DNA from: Oxyruncus cristatus
Lineage: Eukaryota; Chordata; Aves; Passeriformes; Cotingidae
Reading direction: 5' to 3'
Length of the DNA stretch: 64,000 bases
Assembly (NCBI GenBank): GCA_013399855.1
Contig: VXAY01002045.1
Span: 372,001 to 436,000 of the forward strand
Shown: one piece after another, positions 9,671 through 21,000 of the stretch
Position numbering within the stretch: position 1 is the stretch's first letter
Layout of the letters: each line of letters starts with the position of its first letter
The notes under the pieces: model-generated
Seen by the model: only the letters and a program-made list of their open reading frames with translations
Database searches by the model: none
What the model was told of the DNA's origin: nothing
Made by a program: the position numbers and the translations under genes

Positions 9671-11372
9671 AGGACGGTGATGCTTGAGTCATTCTTCAGT
9701 GATAGAGAAGCCAGCGTTGAGGTAAATGGTTGGTAGTCCACTGATAATCAGTCTGGTTATTGAATCATGACACAGCCGAGTCCAGTGCAGTCCTATAGGC
9801 TTTTATCCATCTTCTGCTGACTGAATTTTAAGTTCCAGAATCTTTTTAAGTTAGTTACACATTAGCACAGCTCTAAGTTAAGTTAAATTTCAAAATAGAT
9901 ACAACTTTCAAAATCCATGTTAAACCAGTAGTCACTAATATCCGAAAGCGCAACAAAGCATGTGAAAGCAACCTGAGAAGTAATTTTTTTAGACCAAGTC
10001 TTAACAGACAAGCCCACCAGATCCTTTATGCTTAATAGAGCTCAGTTTTTCCCTTTGTCCACGTGTTGTTTTTGTAAACAGGAGATATCTATGGGTATCC
10101 TTAATGGTTGTTTCAGACTGGATTAATTTTTTCCCCAGTAATTTAAATGTAACCACATATAAAATGGCATGTGGTAGTAGGAGAAAATTCATAAAAAGAC
10201 ACCACAAGGCTATGGCAAAGAGTCAACAACTTCTGGTTTCAAAAATATGAAAATCTCAAAAAAACCCTGCACCTTTTCCTGTCGTACTTCATTCCATCGT
10301 GCTTCCAAGAGGCCATAGTGCATGGATGCATAGAGCACTGGGAGCAGGTTTCCAATGCTTGTTCCAAAATAACATGATAGATGATTCCACATTATAATAG
10401 GTAGATGTGAAGAACAGCCAAATCTAGAAGAAACAGAAATGAGTAGAATGCAATCCTCTATTTTCAGAATGTTCCCAAGCTTTGGTCTCATGTCTGCACA
10501 TTTCAAGTTGTCTCTGTCAAGAAGGAAACCCGGCAGCATTCAGGAGAATCCAGAAGAACCAGTAGGATCACCTTAACTAGTGTGCTGTACTCTTCAAAAC
10601 TGACATGCTTGTTCAAGGTTACAAAGAATGTTTGATAAATGCTGCTGTAAACTAGACATGATCCTGGCAAAGTGAATGTTCTGCAAAGAAAATTAAACCT
10701 AAAATAATATTAATTATACCTTTAAAATAAAGAAAAAAGTATTGTTTCTCAATTTCTATTCCTAACCCACAATACAAAGCTTTTATGATAGCTTTTATTG
10801 TGGAGTTTAAAAGGAGAGTTTAAAAAGAAAAATCCTCTGTCCTAACTACAACATTTTAAAAAATTGCAATTAAATTTATAGGCCCCCCTGCAATTCATGA
10901 TCTTTTTTTTAAAGGGTAGGTGATAAAAAGTAGTTGTGAGCGCTATTAATAAAAATAAAAATATAATAAAGTAGAGGCATAGCTTTGCTTTGATTTACAA
11001 TCTCATTTCCCCAATGGCTTCTGCCCTCCATTTCTCACCATCTATTTTTCTGTCCTTTCTTTCTGAAGAAAGAAAAGGTCACCATCCCTATTCAAAACTT
11101 GATTAAGCCTGTAAGTTAAAGCATGCTATGAGACCTAGAATGTTTCACAGCATTGTGAACATATTGTGCCTCAGCAAGGCTCAGTGCTGTTTTGAGCTCA
11201 CCTGTGCACTGGGGTATTTGTGGTGGTGGTGTTACTAAATAGACCAAAATGACAAAGGGATAGAGGCATGATGGTTCCTTTTTTGTCTCACACCTGCATA
11301 ATATACTTAAAAGAACTTATTTCTGTGGATACACAGAAAGAACACAAAGGAGAGCTTTGTTCCTGCAATGAA

Positions 11373-11609
11373 GAATCATAGAATCATTACAGAACAACAC
11401 AAAATGGTTGGAACATCCAGTTCCAACCCCACTTCCATGGGCAGGGGTTCCTTTCACTAGACAAGGTTGCTCCATGCCCCATCCAACCTGGCCTTGAACA
11501 CTTCCAGGGATGGGGCAGCCACACCTCTAGGCAACCTGTTCCAGTGCCTCACCAGCCTCACAGTAAATAATTTCTTTCTAATATCTGATCTAAACCTATC
11601 TCTGCACAT
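11373..11609 (-). mobile_element. CR1 LINE, 3' end (minus strand)
   Basis: It opens GAATCATAGAATCATTACAG (CR1 3' terminus complement). It continues with …TGGTTGGAACATCCAGTTCC…, …CATCCAACCTGGCCTTGAAC… and …CTCACAGTAAATAATTTCTT…, all typical of the CR1 3' region. It is 5'-truncated and noncoding. Confidence 0.94.
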
Positions 11610-14600
11610 TTTTGTTTTAATTACTAATTATACGATGGGGACATCAAAAGTGCAGAAAGCCAGAACTGAGATGCACCTGAGACTCTGTGAGGACCTGTTC
11701 GAGTACAGCAAATTGTGTTTCAGACCTGTTTATCAGTACAGTTCTAGCAAATTTTTAGCTTAAGAGGGTGCATTTCACATTGACAAGGGGATCATGCATT
11801 ATAATTAGGAGAAAAATACTGAAACAAAATTTTAAGAGCTTTTGTGCAATGAGAGTGAGAAAAGGAAAGCTAGGGATTTTCAAATGCTAGCTATTTTCAA
11901 CGTTTTTATGTGTTTCATCTTGAAACTTTATAGTTTTTAAACAATGTAATTTCGACTTGAGGACAGTAATTCAATTATGATTGAAAGTTGTCCATCTGGT
12001 GGCCTTTTAAAGTCATTAAAAGTACTGATTGTGTTCCTGTACTGGTTGTTTTTCTGGTTTTAAACATAAAGCTGTTTGGTTGTTCATTAAAATATAAGCT
12101 TCAAGATGCCACCCAAAACTCGTTAAAAGACAGTGGAACTTTTTTCACTCATTTCAGTGGACTTTTGGTTGTGCCCTCTTGGACACTGACTTGGCATACT
12201 GCATGTGACTTGGCATACGTGTGTGTGCATACTGCAGCAATTATCACAGAAGAATGTATTTAGCCTTAGCTCACCCTTGGGAAACAGAAGTATCGCTGTC
12301 ACCACTTGCAGATGGATCTGTAGATCTGCACACCACGAGTTGTCTTAGTCAGGTCAGCGCATAATCCTGGACCACGTAATTCTGGGGCGATAGCTTACTG
12401 TTGCATCAGGGATTTCTCTCCCTGCCAAGTTTTTCTTATTTGTTTATTTATTGATACCTTCTTTTCTCTTCCTGGCGTATGAAGAACTTTTAAATAATCA
12501 ATTTCCTTACGGCCTCCCCTTCTTGGTTCAGTCTGCACACAGAAAACATTTCACTTTGGCTATGGAGGTTTAAAATTCTCTTTCCCTATCCCTGCTGCCT
12601 AACTAAGGCACCTCTTCAAATGAGCTGTCCTTGGAAGACACTTTGAAAAGAGGAAGGTGGGATGCAAATCCCCAACATATGGAGTGCTTTGGGAATCCCA
12701 CCCTTGCCCAGAGGAAAATCCAGCACACTACTGTGTGATAAAGTCACCTTTGCTTAGTGGTCTGCTCAAAGTCTGAAGGTAGTGTGTGGGATGTTGTGGC
12801 CTCATGGATTGGTAATTTGGGCTTGATTTTACTCAGGGATTTTTTTTCCATGGTAGCTTGCTTTCTCACAAGAATATAATGTGTGGTAAAAAGGCACGTG
12901 CCCAAATCACTGGTGCCTTCACAATGTTTATTCGATTTCTTTTTTTTTAGCCATGCGCATAAGGCACTATCTGCCAGTTCAAGAGTAAAAACAAGATAGG
13001 GAAGGTACAATTTGCTGATTTAAAAATTCTAATGTACTCTAAGTATCCTTCACAATTGTCAGAAAGGAAAAAAATGGAGATCTGAAAGTCGAACCAGGAA
13101 TCTTATTTTCATCTTACCCCTGTCCATAAGACAAGGGCAAACAAACCCAAACAATGGCATAAACAACATCCACCCATCCCCAGAATTGCTCACACCATTT
13201 AGGCAATTTAGAGCAGTAAACAAAGATAAGCAATCTGCATAGAAGCAGCTTTAGGTGACCACAAATGGATACCGCTGTTTAATTCAACCCTCTCTCACCT
13301 AAACAAGTTTGTTTTCTCAGCAGTGTTTATTTGTATTAGGGAGTGCTGGGGAAAAAAATTCATCCTCCTCCAGATTATCTGCTTCAATGTTGTGAAAATT
13401 CAGTATTTCCCCAGCATGAGAATATATGCCTCCTACAGACACACTCTGTATTTTGTGGTCTCGCCAACATTTGTTAGCTGGTTGCTTTTTTCCCTGTAGC
13501 TCATAGCATTTAGCTGGGACTAGAGCTGATCTCCAAAATGGGAGAAGTCATACGAAGCTCAGTCTGCAAGGGAAACCCCATCTGATCAGCATTTCTGTCT
13601 TGAGAGGCAGGCAGAAGCAGACCTGTGAAGGTTTGAAGAAATAAATCGGGGGATGGTGACAGGGAATGTTTTTCCCCTTTTTATAAATTTTCTGCTGCTG
13701 AACAATGGAAATGGTGAGGAAAAAAAAAAAATAAGAAAAACTTTTGTGTGAAATGTTTTTTTTTCAATTTGCAATCAAATAATTGCTTGGCTAAAAGTTG
13801 AAAATTACAAACACTTCATTTTTTAAAAATGTTTTACCCTAGCTCATACACATATCAATAATTTTCACTTTCTTGTGAAAAAATACATTATTAGGGAATG
13901 GCTCATTCTGTGTGGTGCTGATGGCCTGGACACTGGAGGCCAAGCTTACTTGCAGTCCTTACTGAGACATAGCTTGGGTAACCTCCCAGCTATGGGAATT
14001 CAGTAGAAAGAGCCCATCCATTCCAGCTTGCCTTCATCTGTCTTCCTTCTTGACTTTCTGTGTAAAACCAGACTTGAGAGGGTAGAATAAAGGAGCCTGT
14101 GTTGTTTTCCCCCTCTCTGGAGTTTGGTCGTCTCCCTGATCAGGCAGAAGGGCACACCTTGGGGCTGGATGGGTGTGCAGAGCAGCACTGGTGTATGTGC
14201 TGGGAATGGAAAAGGGAAATACACATGGGATGAGAATCTCTGTATCAGCAACTACGTTCCAGAAATGTGGGGATATCACAATTCTCCCCTATCTACACTC
14301 AAGGACAAGAAAATCCTGGAAATATCAAGAGGCAGAACAAAATCCACAACTTCTTCTCTGAAGAAATTTGGGCTAGTTGCCTGATGCTTAGGGCCTGGCA
14401 CATGAGCTTTGAACTTTTGGGGTGATAGTCCTTGAGATATCTCAAGCTTTGCAGAGGTGGTGAGAAATCGTCTATATTTGCTTCTCAACTGCACCCCAGT
14501 GCAATCTTTTACCTGACAAACAGAAGATCTGCATATACAAAGTAAATACATGAAATTGGTGCAGAATTAACATCTGAAGTGAAAATCTGCCCACTTTCCA

Positions 14601-16174
14601 AGCTTATTCATTCATTCAATGCATGAGAAAAAATGACACATGATTTATTAGTTTACTTTGTGATTTCTAAACTTGCAGGAAGGTTCTTTCAACAAAATAG
14701 TATAATAAAGTATGTTAAAATAATCCATTCACAAAGCAAGTCTGAAATAACTTTGAAGCACAGGCTGACAATGACAGAAAGTATTCATATGTGACCCTTA
14801 GCTTCAAAAGAGTTAAGAAAGTGCTGGCAAAGGCACAGAGATTTATCTCCACCCACACAGGAGAACATACATGGCGGTGTAGCTCTGTAGCATACAGGGA
14901 AACAAAACAGTCTAGCTCAGAATTATCCTTGTGAAGGAAAAAGTGCACCCTGCTGGGTAGCAGAGATCTTCCAACCCGGCAAACAGATCAGAGACCTGCA
15001 CTCTGGGGCTGAACACCCCATCCTTATGTCTCCATCACTCCTTGGATAGTGTGTAACCACAAAGAGAAAAAACAGCTAAAACTTACACACAGTCTGGCTA
15101 AAAAAAAATAAAATGAAATTAAAAAAAAAGGTGGAAAATATGTTCCAGGTCTTCATAGCATCCGCTGATGTCAGTGGTCTGGGTGTCCCATGCAGACACT
15201 GACCAGCTGCTGCAGAGCACTCCCCAGTGCTGGGGCAGAGTTCCCTGGGTTTGCCAGACAGTTTCCACAAAAATGCTGTTATGCACTCCTGGCTCTAAAG
15301 GCTTCATCACTGAGGAAGGTAAAATAATACATGAGGAGACTGAAGAGAAGCAAAATTAACTATTTATATATCTCAATATTTAATATGTAGCAGCAATTCT
15401 CACAGCTCTCCACTCAAACATCATGATCTGGGAAGGTCTTGTATTAAGAAGCAGGCCTTGAGGATGGGTTTAAACGAGCTTAAATATTCTGTGGGCCTAC
15501 CTGAGGATACTATCATGAAGAGCATTTCCACTAGAACCAGAAAACAAAGAACATGTTTCTAAGTCTTTTTCTAAGGCAGAAATATATAGAAAAATTCATG
15601 TTTGCTACTTCTTTTTGCAACTGTCTATTGTGAGATTGTGAGAGTCTACTGTAAGAGTGTGAGGTTCATTGGAGATGTGGTTGCTGTGGTCAGTACGCAC
15701 CGATCAGGAAGGAACCTATTGTTTGTGGAATGTTTATGCCAAACTGTGTCCTCTTTTCCAATCACCTTCCTTGCCCTCCTCAGGGGTATTCACTTCTTTT
15801 GTCTCTTAGTCACTCTTCTCAATGGCTTTTTAACCCCAAACACACAAAGTGAGGCACCTGAAGGAGGCAATTTCTTAACTCTGAGGTTTTTCATTATAGG
15901 ACCCTTTGGGATCAGCTGACAACCATTTGCAAAGTTTCCTATTTACTCTTATCTCTTGTCTTCTTTTCCAAGGTATTGCTGAATGGAAAAGCCATTGGTG
16001 GCTGAGAAGCAATGGTGACAACCACCAGTGTCCCAGGGTGGGGGAAAACGTGGTAGATGCGCTGGCATGGATGGCAGGAGGCTGCTGAGGCAGGAAATCA
16101 TCTGTCCAGTTGCGTTCAGATGTAAGGTGTATTTAGAATTTCACATGATTAACAGCATGAAGCTGTGTTGGGAG
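11610..16174. other. Noncoding intergenic stretch
   Basis: I see no gene here. There is a 19-bp-period direct repeat at 12,187-12,218 (TGACTTGGCATAC twice, identical over 13 bp). Short A-runs occur at about 13,720 and 15,120. Open frames are short (longest about 105 codons) and show no domain. Confidence 0.7.
12187..12218. repeat. Short direct repeat, period 19 bp
   Basis: TGACTTGGCATAC at 12187-12199 and again at 12206-12218. Each copy holds a TTGGCA half-site, which resembles a nuclear factor I half-site; whether it is bound is unknown. Confidence 0.85.
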
Positions 16175-16402
16175 AATTCAGGATAGATATTAGGAAAAGG
16201 TTCTTCATCCAGAGGGTGGCTGGCCACTGAAACTCCCCAAGGAAGTGGTTACAGCATGAAGCCTGCCAGAATTCGAGAATCATTTGGACAATGTTTTCAG
16301 TCACATGGTGTGATTATCTGGGCTGCCCTTTGCAGGACCAGGAGTTGGACTTCAATGATCCTTGGTCATCCCTTCCAATTCAGGATATTCAATGACTATG
16401 AT
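16175..16402 (+). mobile_element. CR1 LINE, 3' end (plus strand)
   Basis: It contains GGATAGATATTAGGAAAAGG, …CCACTGAAACTCCCCAAGGA…, …CTTCAATGATCCTTGGTCAT… and ends in a decayed terminus ATATTCAATGACTATGAT. It is 5'-truncated and more diverged than the copies near the promoter. The left boundary is approximate. Confidence 0.92.
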
Positions 16403-18067
16403 ATAACTCCATCCAAATTCGCTTGTACTTGGGTTTCTGCAGTGTAGGCTCTTGGTGCTGCCAGTAGCACCGTTACTCAGAAAGCGCACTCCTGTCCTCT
16501 CATTTCAGCTTATTAGGAACATCTCTAATAAAGTCAAGCTCCTAATTTCAATCATTTGGATCATATTTGATTACATGTCTGAAGTGAGAAGTGTGATAAT
16601 GAAATATGCCTTGCTCCCACAGTGATAGGAGCCACTGAAACAATATACCCATACTTCTGTAATTCCATGCCTTTGTGTGTGTACGTAGGGGCCTGTGAGA
16701 GTTCAAAAAATAATATATGTTGCAGTTCCCTGTCTGAAAAAGTGGAAAAGATTTTCATAGCTATTCCCACTTCCTTTTCTAAGCACCCTCAGTGCCGGCT
16801 AGATGAAACCAAGGTTCTGTGGAGGTTTGCTACAGCACAGGGAGCTGTAGCTGCTGATGCAGCTTCCCTTGCTGCAGAGGCTGCTGTCAAACCTGTTTGG
16901 AGGAAAACCCTTTCCTCCTTTCCCATCCCTTACAATGATTGTTTCTCTTCTTATGTTGCAGTTTATAAAGCATCAGTATGGATACACACTTTTAAAACAC
17001 ATTTCAATATTTTGCAAGAAAAAACAGCTTTCTGTGCTGTGACAAAAGTTTGGTTTGGCTGCTGCATTGCAGCGAGGCTGGTATCATTATGTTGCCTTGC
17101 TAGCACAGATTGCCTGCCAATACAGTTTATACTTCTACACATTTACATGCTTGGTTGCCAAGTTAGAAACAAGTAAATATGGTAAAACAAATACAAACAG
17201 AGCAAAGAAGTTTTCAAGCTTTCAAATGTAGCCCTGGTTTGCAGAAGTTGTACAGCTGTGCCCAGCCCTGGCATGGAGCTGCAAGTCTGGCTGGTGGCCA
17301 TCAGCACTTCAAATACAACCAGTGTTCTCTGGGTCTTTAATAAATAACAGCTATGGGAGGTCTGGTGATGACACTCTTGAAGCAAAAGGTTACTAGATAT
17401 GAGGGGACGCATTAAAAAAAAAAGGAAGGAAAAATGAAAAATAACTAATTCAGAGGATGAGACGCAGTAGGGAAGTGTCTCTGTGTGGGCACCTACTTCT
17501 AGTTTTACCCCTATAAGCAAGATGCATAAATCATTCTCTTCATGCTGGAAAAAAGGTGCAGCCCCAGGACTAGTAGCAATGGTGGAACCCTTGTCTTCAT
17601 TTTAGCACTGTGCAGATGCACACATGTTGCTGAAATACTGTTGGAGTGGCTAAGCCATGTACGCACAACTCCTACATTTACTGTCGCACCAGGAGCTGTG
17701 TCCTCTTGTGTGGATCCAGTCTGCAGACAAAGACCTCTGTGTTATGGTGAGACAATGAATTAGGTGGAAAATCACTCTGTCTCTTTAAGGCAAGATTCCA
17801 GCATTCGGGTGGTGGCCAAAAGCAGCATTTGGAGAAGATGTTCAAGATTTGCATCGGGAGGAGAGCTTCAGTTCTTCCCTCCACTGCTTCCTTTGGTTGG
17901 TTGGCAGGCAAACCATACTGCTTGAAATAGGGTCCAGTTCCTCTCCAGCTCTTGCCAAAGTCCTTTCCAGCACCTTAGCTGATGGAAATGGCAAAGGCAA
18001 TGTCCTTCTTTCTGCTAGAGAGTCACTTCCTCAGAGAGATCCCAGGACATTCTGGGGGTTATAACAT

Positions 18068-18089
18068 GAGGTTCACAAAAGTGAACCTC
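18068..18089. repeat. Perfect 9-bp inverted repeat, 4-nt loop
   Basis: GAGGTTCAC (18068-18076), AAAA, GTGAACCTC (18081-18089). The arms contain GGTTCA half-sites in inverted orientation 6 bp apart. GGTTCA fits the RGKTCA nuclear-receptor half-site, but an inverted repeat with 6-bp spacing is not the classic arrangement. Confidence 0.9.
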
Positions 18090-21000
18090 TCCTGGAGATG
18101 GAAGCTGCACCTGCAAGAGAGATGCAGGTTGAGGTCTTTCAGCACACTCTTCAATACAAAATGACACTGCATTACTTCCAAGTAATGTAAATAAAGATGC
18201 TTATGGCATATTGTTTTTAGAAATATACATTTTCCATCTCAAATTGTGTAACTAAGAGATCACAAAGTACTAATGTGCACTTCAGAGCTTTTGTATAATA
18301 ATCCTGAATTTTAATCTGAGGCAGTTAAACTATCAAATAAACAAATTCTTGCATTTCCAATAAATGTATGTTGCTGGATGCCTCCCAGTAAAAAATCACA
18401 GGATTACATTAATAATATACATTGCATTATAGAGGTTAATTTATCCTTGAACAGACCATTAAATATATATTGGTTTTAAATTACATCACTCATACCCACT
18501 GAAGTTCTACTGATAAACCACATATAGCAGAAACAGCTGCATAAATATTTATTAATTGAGCCCCTAAGCAAATGGCTACAGTAATAAATCACTTGCCATG
18601 TTTCCAAATAATAAAATTGGGTTGAATTCTCAACTGATGCAATGCCACTGTCTTCAGAATACCCTGTTTATCTCATTGTCCTTAGATAAATTGTTGCTTG
18701 CACTTGACAAACATTTTAAAATTCTCTTGAGGTGTATGTATGGCTTTACATCCCAGTTCGGAAAATCTTATGGCTTTCCTTAACAAAGACCTTTCTGTAG
18801 GAATAAGGGTTTCAAAATATGTGTCTTTAAGGGGTCACTTGTTTCAGCTTTCTGGTATATAAATAGCTTAGGGGCCTAGTGGGTGTAGGTAGGTATCCCA
18901 ATCATTGATGAATGAAGTATAAATGGAAACGTGATCCTCTACTGTCATCTTGAGTTTTTTTCTTTGTTTGAATCCCAATATTGCTTTCATGCCAATGTCC
19001 CATTAAACACATCATTGATTTATCTGGATTGCACTACAGAGACTGGCAGTAGATAATTCGTCACACATTTTAAATACTGTGGGCATGTATCTGCTGCTTT
19101 AACACTCATAAACTATAAACAGCCAGTTCTTTAACATATTTGGCTTCCCAGTGTTTTTGTCGATCTGGGATTTCCACTTCTTGTAATTTTATTGATTTGC
19201 TGTGTGAGTTTGGTAGTGTTAGGATTTGTGGTGCTTTTCAGTTTACAAATAGTTTTCTTGAGGCAAACATCAAGGGGGGACCATGGTTATTCTCCTGAGA
19301 AAAAAAACCTCTGCCGAACTATGTAGGTTTGGAGGACTCTTTTCTAAGCAGAGCTCAGAGAGAGAGAAACAAAGGGTATTTCTCTCACATCTGGCCAGAA
19401 TTTTGAACAGTTACTGTGTGAGCAGATTTAATAATCCCATTATCAATCTGGGAGCCCGGTGTGATTTAGCTGCCAGTGGACACCAGTACAAGTGTGCCCT
19501 GCACCCTGGCAGCCAGTCCTAAGGGTCCCGAGGGGTCCCCATCTCCCATCTCCCATTTATTTTCAGCCTCCTCTAACAGCTGAATCCAGACATGGTAGAT
19601 CCCACAGAGCAGGGAATTTACTGCTTGCAAAGCTGCAACAGAGGAGCCCAGCCATAAAACTCTGTTCCATAAGCACTGATCCGGATTAACCCCCAATCAA
19701 GCCCTAAAGCCTGGGTTGCAGAGGCTGCTCTTTTGTATGTCTTCCACAGATTTTTTTCTTTCTAGTCAACTTTCCCTGAACCCAGGAGGAGCAGAATTGC
19801 CTTAAACGTGTTGTATGATTGACTGCAGGAGCTGCCTTGGTGACTGTGCTTTATTTTTAAAATAATGGCATTCTCCAGGCTTCTTCCTCTGCAATTTGCG
19901 TAGTTAATCTATTGATTGAATGAATTGCTGCATTTGCCAGCTATTTGTCATCTCTCACTGCCATCTGAGCTACAGGAATACATTTTAGAGTGGGGGCTCA
20001 TTTTATTTTTGTTTTTGGCAGCTTGGTGAAGCTTTTATTCCAGTAGCAACACAGAGCTGTGCTTGATGTGTTACAGCTACCTTTTAAGATTTCAGACTGG
20101 GGATGTAAAGATGTTCTTGGCTCACATACACTATCATGACATATGGAAAACATAAATGGTCACAAAAAATTTCTTGATTTAAAAGGTGAGATTTATTTTC
20201 ATTTTATTAAAGCCCTCTAATTTCCCGAGTGTCATATATCTGCTGTGATGACCCCTGCTTTGTTTCTTATTGCAATGGAGAAAGCTTTATCTGGGGATTG
20301 AAGCTGTTAGGTAAATACAAGGGTTTTCATGGGAGCATTTGTCAGAGCAGGTTGAATAGTGCAGCATAAAGGTGAAAACTCATTTATAGCTGTAGAAAAT
20401 AGTTCCCTTTCTTTGCTCCAAAGCTTTATGCTTACAGCAACCTACATTTTCCTTGGCTTTACACACTATGCAATCCTGATAACTGTCCTGTCATTACTAT
20501 TATTTTGGACAAGTTGAAAGTATAGAAATAATAGTTTTATCCTATTTTTGTCCTTAGTACATTGGCTCAGTATTATGGAGAGGACTACATTTTCCTACAA
20601 GGAAAAGTCATGAACTCAGTGGCTTCCATTCCCTTTTTGACTGTGAAGCTTCTGAATTTCTTGCCAAGAATTTCAGGGCTTACCTAAAAAAAACTCATGC
20701 CAGGATTCAACAGCTCATGTAATCTGCAAGATCCTGTAAAAAGTCATTAAACTATGATGCTATTAAAGCCAGTTAGCAAATATATATGCCCAAACCTACA
20801 TCTGATTAACTTCTGCTGCATTTCCAGTATGGTCTCACAGTCAGGGAGTGGAAGGGGACAGGGAAGGGGCTCCATTTTTTGCTATCTCACCCACCAGGAT
20901 CCACCTGAAATGGTATCTCCTGAGACACAAAGGGGCTCTGCCCTGCAGAACACAAAAAAGGAAAGGGTCTGTGGCTTTTTTCAACATCATCAGATCAAAA

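Larger units (their letters stand above)
5301..11372. other. Noncoding intergenic stretch
   Basis: Six kilobases with only short open frames (about 110 codons or fewer) and no recognisable protein, RNA gene or transposon. It holds an AC microsatellite with an A-rich tail (about 9,632-9,670) and a near-perfect 13-bp inverted repeat (8,898-8,938). Composition is AT-rich, except for a purine-rich G/A patch around 7,520-7,700. Confidence 0.7.

Noticed and set aside
16622..17176. 184-codon plus-strand open frame, the longest gap-free one upstream of TAF1B
   Set aside because: Cysteine-rich translation without domain, signal or splice context; another frame inside it is also open. A frame this long can arise by chance in 64 kb.
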